DNA of 64,000 nucleotides from Bacteroidota bacterium. Lineage in GTDB: Bacteria; Bacteroidota; Bacteroidia; B-17B0; Aurantibacillaceae. Shown here piece after piece: positions 16,852 through 25,844 of this stretch (the first letter of the stretch is position 1; each line of letters begins with the position of its first letter). The translations under genes and the position numbers were made by a program. The notes beneath the pieces were generated by a model. The model worked only from the letters and a program-made list of their open reading frames with translations, was not told the DNA's origin and did not search any database. The stretch lies in assembly GCA_963169355.1 (NCBI GenBank), contig CAUJCR010000061.1:1-64000 (forward strand). The letters are read 5' to 3'.

Positions 16852-18162
16852 TTATTGAAAAATTAATTTTTGAGTAGCTGTTTCACCCGATTTATCAGTT
16901 ACTTTCAAGATATACATTCCATCCGCAACTTCGGCACGGTTAATCTTTATGGTATGCTCATCAGTAGTTTCTTTTATAATCGTTTTCCCTGTAATATCTA
17001 AGAGTTCAACAAAATGGGTGGTTGAAAGATTCGCAAATTCAATAGTAACATCACTAGATGAAGGATTAGGATATACCGTAGATATCGTATTTTGCATAGA
17101 TAATTCTTTAACACTAACTGGCGCACATGGCATCGTTACATTAGTAGTACATGTAGAATACGAATACAAAGTAGCTGTTTGAGCAGGTGTATTTTCAGGC
17201 ATTAAAGGGGTAACCGTACAACCCATTGTAGAAACTAAAAAATCTCTGATAAATTTAATTGTGGTATCCATATATGCAGAATTAGAAGCATAAGGTACGT
17301 GATCTTGTCCATACCAAGTATAAAAAGGATTATTTACACCAATTGCATTGGCTTGTTCTTTCAACATACGGCTACCATCTAACAACATTAAAGGCGTTCC
17401 TGGATTTACCATACCTCTATTATATTTCACAGTTCCATCTATTGTTCCATGCATTGAACAGAAAGGAATATCGCCTGGTTCTAACCAACCGTATCTTCCT
17501 AAAGCACCGCAAAGGTTAATCACCCCTTTTACTTTTGAAGAGTAACATTGGTTTCCACTATATCCATCCATACCACCCATTGCAGATAAAGTAGTAGGAG
17601 ATACATAATAATTAATTTCACAAGATTTATCCAAGTATGCAGTTTGTAGAGCGGTAATGGCGCCTGCCGAACTACCACCTATAAAGATATTATTCGTATC
17701 AATTTTATAGTTATTAGCTGTTTGTTTGTCTTTATAAAAGAAACGAATGGAAGCTTTCATGTCTTGTACTGCTCTTAACACCGCTTTGATGGCATTTGCT
17801 GAATCAAATGGAAAAAATCCTAAACGATACTCGATAGAAGCACAAACAAATCCTTTTTTGGCAAAGGCTTGTGATAAGGCTACCATATCACCATCTGCTC
17901 TTGTTCCTCCAATAAAACTTCCACCATGTGCCCAAATAATTAAAGGTCGATTAGTTTCAGTATCACCATCTGGTTGATAAATATCCATTACAAGCGTTGT
18001 ATTACTCCCGCTAAAACTGGTATTAGCTCCATAAGCTACTGAACTAGTTGTTACTGCAGTAAACGTGTCGTTTGCATATCTACCACTCGAGCATGGTGTT
18101 TGTGCATTTAAGATGCCAATAGTTGTGATGAAACTAAGTGCAAGTGTGTAAAGTTTTTTCAT
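16852..18162 (-). CDS. T9SS-secreted alpha/beta hydrolase (carboxylesterase type)
   Basis: The 436-aa protein has a signal peptide (ends ILNAQ, residue 21). The hydrolase domain spans about 55-330: oxyanion-hole motif WAHGGSFIGG, nucleophile elbow GGSSAG (G-x-S-x-G), and a candidate catalytic histidine in YGQDHVPYA. The C-terminal 80 residues are a type A sorting domain (VYPNPSSSDVTIEF, ELLDITGKTI, ADGMYILKVTD, KLIFQ). It probably hydrolyses esters outside the cell; the substrate is not evident. It is transcribed alone, with its own terminator, downstream of the degenerate GDSL gene. Confidence 0.88.
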   Translation of the reverse strand: MKKLYTLALSFITTIGILNAQTPCSSGRYANDTFTAVTTSSVAYGANTSFSGSNTTLVMDIYQPDGDTETNRPLIIWAHGGSFIGGTRADGDMVALSQAFAKKGFVCASIEYRLGFFPFDSANAIKAVLRAVQDMKASIRFFYKDKQTANNYKIDTNNIFIGGSSAGAITALQTAYLDKSCEINYYVSPTTLSAMGGMDGYSGNQCYSSKVKGVINLCGALGRYGWLEPGDIPFCSMHGTIDGTVKYNRGMVNPGTPLMLLDGSRMLKEQANAIGVNNPFYTWYGQDHVPYASNSAYMDTTIKFIRDFLVSTMGCTVTPLMPENTPAQTATLYSYSTCTTNVTMPCAPVSVKELSMQNTISTVYPNPSSSDVTIEFANLSTTHFVELLDITGKTIIKETTDEHTIKINRAEVADGMYILKVTDKSGETATQKLIFQ

Positions 18163-18283
18163 AGACTTTGTTGTGTTTTTGTATTTGTGTGTGTTAAATA
18201 TAAAAAAAATATTTTATCCTTTTAGTTAACCATAAAATTTTAACTTTTGTACATCTGATTTAACGTTAAATGTATTGATTGAT

Positions 18284-19603
18284 TTATGGAAAAACTACCG
18301 CTGGATATCTTGTAGCTTCGGCATGAGGAATAGTAGCTTGATATTTTTCATTAATTGCTTTTATAAATTCATTAGCTAATAAAGCATTGCCTCTTGGCGT
18401 TAAATTTAATCCGTCTAACGAATAAAAACCACCAGATACAAAAGCAGCATTAACCGATACGCCATTATAATTATACCCTGTTTTTACTTTACTAAAAAAA
18501 GCATGAGCATCAACAAAAGCTAAACCCTTTGCATCGGCTATATTTTTTAATATCACATTAAACTGATTTATTCTATCGTCTATTGCTTGAATTTCGCTAA
18601 GTGTTAAGAAATAGCGATCAGGAATTGTAAGCAATGAACCCCACTTAAAACATTTAATGGAATCTAATGGCACATTTAATAATACCATTTCTCCTTCCAC
18701 TGCTTGTCTATAACCTAGGGGTTGTGAGTTATCTTCAATAATAAATCCGTTATTTCCTTCATTAAATACTACTACTGGGTTTAAAACCGAATAAAATTGA
18801 GTTAAGGAAGTCGCTTTTTCGGCATCTAACGCCAAAGCATTCCAAGCAATGGTATTAAAATACGCCATTGACTTAATACTTGGAATATTAGCAATCACAC
18901 CTTTTGCTCCGTTAGCCGTTAGTTTATCAATTATGTTATTCATACTCGCTTCAAAACCTACTCCAACTGCACCAGAAACTTCAGTTAAGCTATCGGCTGT
19001 TGCACCTTTTAAAGCATAATTTAACACATCATTTAATCCTAACATTACTGTGAAGAAGGTTGGGTTTTTAGCAACCGCATCGGATAATATAGATGAAGAC
19101 GGGCTTGATGCCATACGTTGATAAAACATATTTGAATATGCATTTTTATCTACATCAATCGCCTTCACATCAGGAACACCAAAATTATTAAATGGCCCTT
19201 GTACGCTATATACATTATTTCCTATAATTGATAAATCGCCTTGTGTAGCCAACTTCACTGGTCCTAAAGAAACTACTCCTTGGCAATCTGTTCTATTTCC
19301 TAAAACAGAGGGTGCATTATTTGAACTACCAATTCCCAATGAACTTGGAGAAATAAAAGGTACCTTAAATTCACCGCCACCAACTAGTTTTAATTGTTCG
19401 GATAAAATGTAGGCGTACGAATTTTGTTGAGCTTTGTAATACAATGCACCATCTGCATAACCTGCCGTCATGGCACTGCCAAGCGCCACGTAATTAGAAG
19501 CATCAATGCTTCCTTTATCCACATTCGGTTCTTTAAATTTTGGATTACACGCCGTCATTATTACAGCGAGTAAAAATAGAATACTTAAAAAATTATTTTT
19601 CAT
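18284..19603 (-). CDS. SGNH/GDSL-type lipoprotein with degenerate catalytic motifs
   Basis: The 439-aa protein begins with a lipoprotein signal (lipobox MTAC, Cys19) and aligns in layout with the SGNH/GDSL hydrolases often encoded beside FadL porins in Bacteroidota. The block I region reads YVALGSAMTAGYADG, where family members usually have G-N/D-S-L-T-A-G, so the nucleophile position is Ala44. The block V region reads DGLNLTPRG, where D-G-x-H-x-T-P-x-G is usual, so the histidine position is Asn400. The block III-like GLNDVLNYAL is kept. Both catalytic residues therefore appear lost, which suggests a binding rather than hydrolytic role, or catalysis by other residues. It follows the FadL gene by 13 bases. 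Confidence 0.82.
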   Translation of the reverse strand: MKNNFLSILFLLAVIMTACNPKFKEPNVDKGSIDASNYVALGSAMTAGYADGALYYKAQQNSYAYILSEQLKLVGGGEFKVPFISPSSLGIGSSNNAPSVLGNRTDCQGVVSLGPVKLATQGDLSIIGNNVYSVQGPFNNFGVPDVKAIDVDKNAYSNMFYQRMASSPSSSILSDAVAKNPTFFTVMLGLNDVLNYALKGATADSLTEVSGAVGVGFEASMNNIIDKLTANGAKGVIANIPSIKSMAYFNTIAWNALALDAEKATSLTQFYSVLNPVVVFNEGNNGFIIEDNSQPLGYRQAVEGEMVLLNVPLDSIKCFKWGSLLTIPDRYFLTLSEIQAIDDRINQFNVILKNIADAKGLAFVDAHAFFSKVKTGYNYNGVSVNAAFVSGGFYSLDGLNLTPRGNALLANEFIKAINEKYQATIPHAEATRYPAVVFP

Positions 19604-19616
19604 CGTTAATATATCT

Positions 19617-20840
19617 TTAAAATTTATACCCTATTGATAAGCCAGGAGCAACTACGTTAGTTTTAAATGTACCACTTAAATTCGTCTCCAAATTTGTATC
19701 GGTGCGTTTTAAATGCGTAAAATAAAACGAAGCATTTAGTACAAAGTGTTTGCCTATATTGTAACCAACACCTGCTGTATAATTAATTCGGTTAGCGTCG
19801 GGGGTTTCGGGAGTTACATAACCATTTTGAACAGGAGTCATACAATACGCAATTCCTAAACGTGCAAATAAATTCTCTTTAATTTTATATTGTGCTCCTG
19901 CTCTAAAGGCAAACGTATTTTTATACATCCTAGCTGATTTAGTATCTACTAAAGAAGTGGTATTTGTTTCATAATCAAAAGATAAGGTATCGTATGCTTT
20001 CCAGCCCACATAGTTTACATCTAAGGCTACATCTAACTTCGAGTTAATTTGATAAGCAAGTCCTAGCGTAGTTACATTAGGCAATGGCAAACTCGATTTA
20101 AAAGTCCCATCAGGGAAATTAGCTTCTAATGCTGCAGGCACCGTAAAAACTGCATCACCGGAATTTACTTTCATATTAATTTGAGAACGATACGTTAAAC
20201 CAATGGATAATTTTTCGATAGGTTTAAAATAAATACCCGCATTAAATCCATATCCATTAGCCTTACCTTCTAACTCTGCATGGGCATAATTGCCATTTGC
20301 ATCAATTACAGGAATGTCTTTTTGTAAATTAACTTTGCCGTCGGCATATACAAATCCAGCTCCAATACCAAGTTTATTATTAATCTTATAACTTACTGTA
20401 GGTTGAAAGAAAATAGCTCTTAATTGCAACCTTGTAAGAGCAAATCTGCCAGTCCAACCATCTTCCCATTGCACCGTGCTACCAAACGGCGTATAGATGG
20501 CTAGTCCTAACTTTAACTTTGAACTATCTTTAACAGCAAACAATCCATATACAGTAAATGGCGTGCTGACTGGCGAGTTAGTTCTTGAAACTTGATTGGT
20601 GTTAGCATCCATAAAAGCACTTCGAGCAATGGTAGGAGTTACGCCTATATCTACAGCAGTACCATTAACAAACGAAGCTCCACCTGGGTTAAAAAACAAA
20701 CTGGCAGCATCTTGCATACAAGCTGTTCCTGCCCCGCCCATACCTTGTTGTACTTGACCTTGCAAATTAACTTGATAACCTTGGGAATAACCGATGTAAA
20801 AGATTGTGAAAAACAAACTACTGTAAAAAATTTTCTTCAT
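19617..20840 (-). CDS. OmpP1/FadL/TodX family outer membrane transporter
   Basis: The 407-aa protein has a signal peptide (ends IGYSQ, residue 19). The FadL-type N terminus follows: GMGGAGTACMQDAASLFFNPGG with the conserved asparagine-proline, where FadL proteins have a plug-forming segment. Next come alternating amphipathic strands (e.g. VYGLFAVKDSSKLKLGLAIYTPFGS, WTGRFALTRLQLRAIFFQPTVSYKIN as two stretches) and a final aromatic residue (IGYKF). The family carries long-chain fatty acids or other hydrophobic compounds across the outer membrane. The GDSL-like lipoprotein gene follows after 13 bases, suggesting a joint function with lipidic substrates. A 17-base palindrome lies just upstream of its start codon. 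Confidence 0.92.
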   Translation of the reverse strand: MKKIFYSSLFFTIFYIGYSQGYQVNLQGQVQQGMGGAGTACMQDAASLFFNPGGASFVNGTAVDIGVTPTIARSAFMDANTNQVSRTNSPVSTPFTVYGLFAVKDSSKLKLGLAIYTPFGSTVQWEDGWTGRFALTRLQLRAIFFQPTVSYKINNKLGIGAGFVYADGKVNLQKDIPVIDANGNYAHAELEGKANGYGFNAGIYFKPIEKLSIGLTYRSQINMKVNSGDAVFTVPAALEANFPDGTFKSSLPLPNVTTLGLAYQINSKLDVALDVNYVGWKAYDTLSFDYETNTTSLVDTKSARMYKNTFAFRAGAQYKIKENLFARLGIAYCMTPVQNGYVTPETPDANRINYTAGVGYNIGKHFVLNASFYFTHLKRTDTNLETNLSGTFKTNVVAPGLSIGYKF

Positions 20841-20850
20841 GCTTTTATAT

Positions 20851-20867
20851 TATACTTTGAAAGTATA
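20851..20867. promoter_or_regulatory. Palindrome TATACTTTGAAAGTATA upstream of the FadL gene
   Basis: Perfect 8-base arms flank a single G, 10 bases upstream of the FadL start codon (minus strand, ATG at 20840). It may be an operator or a hairpin in the leader. The half-site ATACTT/AAGTAT recurs upstream of the gene at 56331. Confidence 0.45.
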
Positions 20868-20987
20868 TAAATGTAAAAATTATTTTTAACAAATGACATT
20901 GTGTTAAAAATATTCTCAACCCACCATAAAAAGTAATTTTATTGTTGATTTATAAGGAAAATTTGTATTTTAGATAAAAGAAAAAAT

Positions 20988-22130
20988 ATGAATAAAATTT
21001 CACATCTTATCATCACTTTATTTATAGCAGGCAGTACACAATCACAAACTACAGTTAATGGCTCATTTGTACATGGGGGCATAACCCGTACCTACTCGTA
21101 TTATGTGCCTGCATCTTATAATCCATCACAACCCTTGCCTTTAATTATTGGGCTACATGGCACTAGTTCTAGTGGAAGTCAATTTGCGCAGTATCGCGAT
21201 TTCAGACCTATTGCTGATACTGCCAACTTCATCATGGCTCATCCAGATGGATCCACTATGTTTGGAATTAAATTTTGGAACTTTGGAAATGTTATGGGTT
21301 CTACAGTTGATGATGTGGGATTTTTAGAAGCTTTAATAGATACTATATCTTCTCATTATGCAGTTAATCAAAATCGCATTTATAGTGTGGGCATGTCTAA
21401 TGGTGGTTTTATGACCTATTATTTAGCATGTCAATCAAATCGATTTGCAGCAATTGGTTCTGTAACTGGCTCAATGAGTAATGACACTTATAACAATTGT
21501 AATGCACAACATCCAACGCCCTCTATTCATATTCATGGTACAGCCGACCCTACCAATCCTTATAACGGCAATTCAACATCTAAAAGCATTCCACTAGTTA
21601 CTAGATTTTGGGTTAATCAAAATGGCTGTGATACTATTCCGAGTATAACCTCTGTTCCAAATATCAATACTACGGATGGCGCAACAGCAGAAAGACATTT
21701 ATATAGTAATGGAATAAATGGCAATACTGTTGAACATTTTAAAGTAACTGGTGGTGAACACACATGGCCAGGATGCCCTATGCCAAGTTCAAGCGATGTT
21801 AATTGTATGGACTTTGATGCAAGATTTGAAATTTGGCGATTCTTTAGGCAATACACTTTAAATAGCAGCACTAACATTCATTCATTAAATAAACCATCAC
21901 TCAGTGTTTGGCCAAATCCAACAACTAACTTTTTAAATCTAGAATTACCATCTCATGTTATTAGCAAGGTTTCTGTATTTGACGTACATGGAAGAATAGT
22001 GAAAGTTTTTAATGAAGAAAATATAAAAAGCATATCCCTTCAATCATTAAATCAAGGTGTGTATTCTTTACAGGTTTCGGGTAAGGATTTTTCTTATACG
22101 CAGAAAATCATACTAACTCGTGATAATTAA
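20988..22130 (+). CDS. T9SS-secreted esterase of the PHB depolymerase/feruloyl esterase type
   Basis: The 380-aa protein has a signal peptide (ends STQSQ, about residue 20) and an LpqC/polyhydroxybutyrate-depolymerase-like alpha/beta hydrolase domain (about 25-285). Visible are the oxyanion stretch IIGLHGTSSSG, nucleophile elbow GMSNGG, an aspartate in HGTADPTNPY and the catalytic histidine in GGEHTWPG. The end is a type A sorting domain (VWPNPTTNFLNLEL, VFDVHGRIV, LNQGVYSLQV). The family cleaves polyester or aryl ester bonds outside the cell. The 3-hydroxybutyrate dehydrogenase at 7360-8130 would fit polyhydroxybutyrate as substrate, but feruloyl or acetyl-xylan esterase activity cannot be excluded. 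Confidence 0.88.
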   Translation: MNKISHLIITLFIAGSTQSQTTVNGSFVHGGITRTYSYYVPASYNPSQPLPLIIGLHGTSSSGSQFAQYRDFRPIADTANFIMAHPDGSTMFGIKFWNFGNVMGSTVDDVGFLEALIDTISSHYAVNQNRIYSVGMSNGGFMTYYLACQSNRFAAIGSVTGSMSNDTYNNCNAQHPTPSIHIHGTADPTNPYNGNSTSKSIPLVTRFWVNQNGCDTIPSITSVPNINTTDGATAERHLYSNGINGNTVEHFKVTGGEHTWPGCPMPSSSDVNCMDFDARFEIWRFFRQYTLNSSTNIHSLNKPSLSVWPNPTTNFLNLELPSHVISKVSVFDVHGRIVKVFNEENIKSISLQSLNQGVYSLQVSGKDFSYTQKIILTRDN

Positions 22131-22169
22131 AAACAAAGCAACTATCTGCTACAACAGAACGCCCTTTAA

Positions 22170-23270
22170 TTACACATTAAATCTAAAGTGCATAATGTCG
22201 CCGTCGGCTACAATATACTCTTTACCTTCTACTCTTAATTTTCCAGCTTCTTTACATGCATTTTCTGAACCTAAAGAAATAAAATCTTGATACGCTATTA
22301 CCTCAGCACGAATAAATCCTTTTTCAAAATCAGAATGGATAACACCTGCTGCTTGTGGTGCTGTCATTCCTTTCTCAATAGTCCATGCGCGTACTTCTTT
22401 AACACCCGCTGTAAAATAAGTCTGTAGTTTTAATAATTGATATGCTTGTTTAATTAGTTTATTTACACCTGGTTCTTCTAAACCCATTTCTTGTAAAAAA
22501 AGTTGTTTTTCTTCATACGTTTCTAATGAAGCAATTTCACTTTCCATTTGAGCCGTAATAATCAATATTTCGGCATTTTCTCCTTTTACAGCTTCTCTTA
22601 CCGCTTCTACATGTTTATTGCCTGTTTTTGCAGATGCTTCATCTACATTACAAACATACATCACGGGCTTAATTGTTAGTAAATGTAAATCTTGTATGTA
22701 AGAATATTCTGCCTCATCTATTGCACAAGCCCTTGCTGATTTACCTGCTTCTAAAGTTTCTTTTAATCTTAAACATACGGCATACGTTTTTACAGCATCT
22801 TTATCATTACCAGTTTTAGCTTGCTTTTCAAACTTTTTCAGTTTTGCTTCTACAGCTTCTAAATCTTTTAACTGAAGTTCGGTATCAATAATTTCTTTAT
22901 CTCTCACAGGGTTTACATTACCATCTACATGAATAACATTATCATTATCAAAGCAGCGCAAAACATGTAAAATAGCATGACACTCTCTAATATTAGCTAA
23001 AAATTTATTGCCTAATCCTTCACCTTTACTAGCGCCTTTTACTAAACCTGCAATATCTACAATCTCAACTGTGGTTGGCAAAATGGCTTGTGGTTTTACT
23101 AACTCGGCTAGCTTAGTTAATCGTTCATCGGGCACAGTTATAACTCCCACATTAGGCTCTATTGTACAAAAAGGAAAATTTGCCGCTTGCGCTTTCGCAT
23201 TACTTAAACAATTAAATAAAGTTGATTTTCCAACATTAGGTAAGCCAACAATTCCACATTTTAAAGCCAT
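22170..23270 (-). CDS. ychF: Redox-regulated ATPase YchF (Obg-family, OLA1-like)
   Basis: The 366 residues match YchF in full length. Walker A is GLPNVGKST (9-17), followed by FPFCTIEPNVG and DIAGLVKGASKGEGLGN (switch II region, about 70-86). A coiled-coil insertion contains the KNN/NVDE-type nucleotide-specificity motif as CNVDE, consistent with ATP rather than GTP preference. The C-terminal TGS domain contains VRAWTIEKG, AAGVIHSDFEKGFIRAEV and DGDIMHFRF. YchF associates with the ribosome and is linked to stress and redox responses. It is a single conserved gene with no operon partner here. Confidence 0.97.
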   Translation of the reverse strand: MALKCGIVGLPNVGKSTLFNCLSNAKAQAANFPFCTIEPNVGVITVPDERLTKLAELVKPQAILPTTVEIVDIAGLVKGASKGEGLGNKFLANIRECHAILHVLRCFDNDNVIHVDGNVNPVRDKEIIDTELQLKDLEAVEAKLKKFEKQAKTGNDKDAVKTYAVCLRLKETLEAGKSARACAIDEAEYSYIQDLHLLTIKPVMYVCNVDEASAKTGNKHVEAVREAVKGENAEILIITAQMESEIASLETYEEKQLFLQEMGLEEPGVNKLIKQAYQLLKLQTYFTAGVKEVRAWTIEKGMTAPQAAGVIHSDFEKGFIRAEVIAYQDFISLGSENACKEAGKLRVEGKEYIVADGDIMHFRFNV

Positions 23271-23492
23271 AATCTTTACTATTTTATTTTCTTAATTACA
23301 ATTTTTAAAAATGAGCTACCTCATTTTAATTAGGTTGCGAATATAGTAAAAAAACCAAGGCACTACTAGGTATTAAAATGAGAATATTTAGGAGTAAAGT
23401 GTTTCAAGAATGCAGGTTTTAAGGCAAAAATCTAATTTTTAACATCTCGTTACTTTATATCAACATCTGCGTTACATAGCTTTAATAAATAT

Positions 23493-23500
23493 TAAATTTG
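23493..23500 (+). promoter_or_regulatory. -7 promoter element of the transketolase gene
   Basis: TAAATTTG fits TAnnTTTG and lies 17 bases before the ATG at 23518, giving a leader of roughly ten bases. The -33 region shows only GTTA, a weak match. Confidence 0.4.
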
Positions 23501-23517
23501 CAACAAAATCAATACTT

Positions 23518-24366
23518 ATGGCAGATATAAAGCAATTAGAAAAATTAGCAACCCAAGTTAGAAGAGATATTGTAAGAATGGTACACGCCGTTAGTTCAGG
23601 GCATCCTGGAGGTTCCTTAGGTTGTACAGATTTTTTAGTAGCATTATATAACGATGTGATGGTTCATAACCCTAAAAATTTTACCATGGATGGTAAAAAC
23701 GAGGATGTATTCTTTTTAAGTAACGGTCATATATCACCAGTATTTTATAGCGTTTTAGCGCGTAGTGGTTATTTTCCAATAAGCGAACTTAGCACATTTC
23801 GTAAATTAAACACGCGTTTGCAAGGTCATCCAACTACCCACGAACATTTGCCAGGTGTACGCATTGCGAGTGGCTCGTTAGGACAAGGCATGAGTGTTGC
23901 TATTGGTGCTGCCTTAGCTAAAAAATTAAATAACGACAAACATATAGTTTATAGTTTACACGGCGATGGAGAGTTACAAGAGGGTCAAATATGGGAAGCA
24001 GCCATGTATGCAGCCGCTAATAAAGTAGATAATTACATCGCAACGATTGATTATAATGGAAGACAAATTGATGGTGATTTAGATCAAGTTTTATCTCTTG
24101 GAAATTTAAAAGCAAAATTCGAAGCGTTTGGCTGGCAAGTGATTGAAACACCCGAGGGTAATAACATGGCTAAAGTTATTGAAGGATTAAAAACCGCCCA
24201 ATCATTTATAGGTAAAGGCAAACCTATTGTAAACATCATGAAAACAGAGATGGGACAAGGTGTAGATTATATGATGGGTACTCATAAATGGCACGGCTCC
24301 GCTCCTAACGACGAACAATTAGCAAAAGCACTCGCTCAACTCGAAGAAACCATCGGCGATTATTAA
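23518..24366 (+). CDS. Transketolase, N-terminal (thiamine pyrophosphate-binding) subunit
   Basis: The 282 residues correspond to the N-terminal half of transketolase as found in split enzymes: SSGHPGGSLGCTDFLVALY (about 27-45), GHISPVFYSVLA, GSLGQGMSVAIGAALA, and the TPP/metal motif starting HGDGELQEGQIWEA (about 147-160) with the later TIDYNGRQ. Split transketolases have a second gene for the pyrimidine-binding and C-terminal domains, usually directly downstream in Bacteroidota. Here the next gene, 11 bases on, is an unrelated VWA protein, so the partner must be elsewhere if the enzyme is active. Confidence 0.93.
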   Translation: MADIKQLEKLATQVRRDIVRMVHAVSSGHPGGSLGCTDFLVALYNDVMVHNPKNFTMDGKNEDVFFLSNGHISPVFYSVLARSGYFPISELSTFRKLNTRLQGHPTTHEHLPGVRIASGSLGQGMSVAIGAALAKKLNNDKHIVYSLHGDGELQEGQIWEAAMYAAANKVDNYIATIDYNGRQIDGDLDQVLSLGNLKAKFEAFGWQVIETPEGNNMAKVIEGLKTAQSFIGKGKPIVNIMKTEMGQGVDYMMGTHKWHGSAPNDEQLAKALAQLEETIGDY

Positions 24367-24377
24367 TTACATAAGAT

Positions 24378-25784
24378 TTGAAAAACGAACACTCCACTTC
24401 AAAACAAATAAAAGCAAAAACAATAAGTGTTATTTTAATAATACTTATTCAATGTGTATTCTTCAATCTTAAAGCGCAGCAAATCACCAATCGCATCTTA
24501 TTTATTTTCGATGATTCGTATAGCATGTATGCGCCATGGAATAGTAATATTAAAATAGAAGTGGCTAAAAAAATAATGGGTGAGTTTTTAGATAGTTTAA
24601 AAACTATTCCAAACCTTGAACTAGCCTTGCGTTGTTATGGACATCAAACATTTATTAAACCTACCCGAGATTGTAAAGATACGAAACTGGAAGTGCCTTT
24701 TGGAACAGCCTCCAAATCGGCACCACTTATAAAACAACGCATTCAAAAATTAGAACCATTAGGAACCACACCCATTGCTTATTCACTTGGCGAGAGTGTA
24801 GCAGATTTTACACCATGCAGTAATTGTCGAAATATTGTAATTTTAATTACCGATGGTATCGAAGAATGTGAAGGGCAACCCTGCGAAGTATCATTAGCCT
24901 TACAAAAAAAAGGTATTTTTTTACGACCATTTGTTATTGGTGTAGGGCTTGATGTAAAGTTTGCTGATGTATTTGGCTGCATGGGTAAATTTTATGACGT
25001 GAGCAACGAAGCCAATTTCAAAGATGTACTAAACTTAGTGCTAACCGAGGCTATTTCACAAACTACTGTTCAGGTTGATTTATTGGACATAAACAAAAAA
25101 CCAACTGAAACAGATGTCAACATGACTTTTTACGATAGTAAAACCAAGCAAGCCAAATACAATTATCTACACACACTCAATCATCGTGGCGCACCAGATA
25201 CTTTAGTATTAAATCCAGATTTAACTTACGATTTAGTGGTGCATACCATTCCACCTATTGAGAAAAAAAACATTACAATTCAAAAAGGTAAGCATAACGT
25301 TATTCCTGTTGATGCGCCTCAAGGTCATCTACGACTTGAGCTGGATGGCGCATTAAGTAAATATTATCCAACTACGGTTGTAAGAAAAAACGGCAATATG
25401 AATACATTAAATGTGCAAGATTTTGGAAAGACAGAAAAGTATATCATTGGCAAATATGATTTAGAAATACTAACACTTCCTCGCATTAAAATGAATGATG
25501 TAGAAATAAAACAAAGCACTACTAATACCATTAAAGTCCCTACATCAGGTATTGCCTATATTACCAAAGGCTATAAAGGTTATGGAAGCATTTATATAGA
25601 TGATGGCAAGCATTTAACCTGGGTTTGTAATCTAAACAATAATTTACAACAAGAAATCATCTATCTACAACCCGGTAATTATAAACTGGAATTTAGATAT
25701 GAAAATATTAAAGAAACTCTAAAAACCATTGAAAGAAATTTCACAATTACATCAGGAGTTACCAATAACATTAAACTAAACTAA
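24378..25784 (+). CDS. VWA-domain protein, secreted or membrane-anchored
   Basis: The 468-aa frame starts with TTG; the only in-frame ATG before the domain is residue 50, inside the MIDAS, so a TTG start is the best choice. An N-terminal hydrophobic segment (about 16-33, then KAQQ) acts as signal peptide or anchor. The von Willebrand A domain (about 38-225) has MIDAS motif D-D-S-Y-S (45-49), a TTPIAYSLGES region with the threonine ligand, and ILITDGIEECEG. Five cysteines lie around 94-200. The C-terminal half consists of beta-rich repeats (e.g. APQGHLRLELDG, LQPGNYKLEFRYE) similar to domains in other Bacteroidota VWA proteins. It probably binds a protein ligand outside the cytoplasm. It follows the transketolase gene by 11 bases. 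Confidence 0.82.
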   Translation: MKNEHSTSKQIKAKTISVILIILIQCVFFNLKAQQITNRILFIFDDSYSMYAPWNSNIKIEVAKKIMGEFLDSLKTIPNLELALRCYGHQTFIKPTRDCKDTKLEVPFGTASKSAPLIKQRIQKLEPLGTTPIAYSLGESVADFTPCSNCRNIVILITDGIEECEGQPCEVSLALQKKGIFLRPFVIGVGLDVKFADVFGCMGKFYDVSNEANFKDVLNLVLTEAISQTTVQVDLLDINKKPTETDVNMTFYDSKTKQAKYNYLHTLNHRGAPDTLVLNPDLTYDLVVHTIPPIEKKNITIQKGKHNVIPVDAPQGHLRLELDGALSKYYPTTVVRKNGNMNTLNVQDFGKTEKYIIGKYDLEILTLPRIKMNDVEIKQSTTNTIKVPTSGIAYITKGYKGYGSIYIDDGKHLTWVCNLNNNLQQEIIYLQPGNYKLEFRYENIKETLKTIERNFTITSGVTNNIKLN

Positions 25785-25791
25785 GGCAAAC

Positions 25792-25821
25792 AAAGAAGGC
25801 TTCATTTCTGAAGCCTTCTTT
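25792..25821. terminator. Bidirectional Rho-independent terminator
   Basis: AAAGAAGGCTTC (25792-25803) and GAAGCCTTCTTT (25810-25821) form a perfect 12-bp stem with a six-base loop, between the convergent VWA and lipoprotein genes. The A/T-rich flanks would allow termination from both sides. Confidence 0.88.
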
Positions 25822-25844
25822 AATAAATTCTAATCTATAATATC

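Noticed and set aside
18284..19603. Pseudogene call for the GDSL-type gene because of lost catalytic residues
   Set aside because: The frame is intact over 439 codons with a good lipoprotein signal and conserved operon position, so a non-catalytic protein is more likely than decay.
22170..23517. Hairpin AAAATGAG-CTAC-CTCATTTT at 23308-23327 as a terminator or riboswitch
   Set aside because: It lies upstream of ychF and of the divergent transketolase gene, has no T-tract, and no known riboswitch motif; left as unexplained AT-rich structure.
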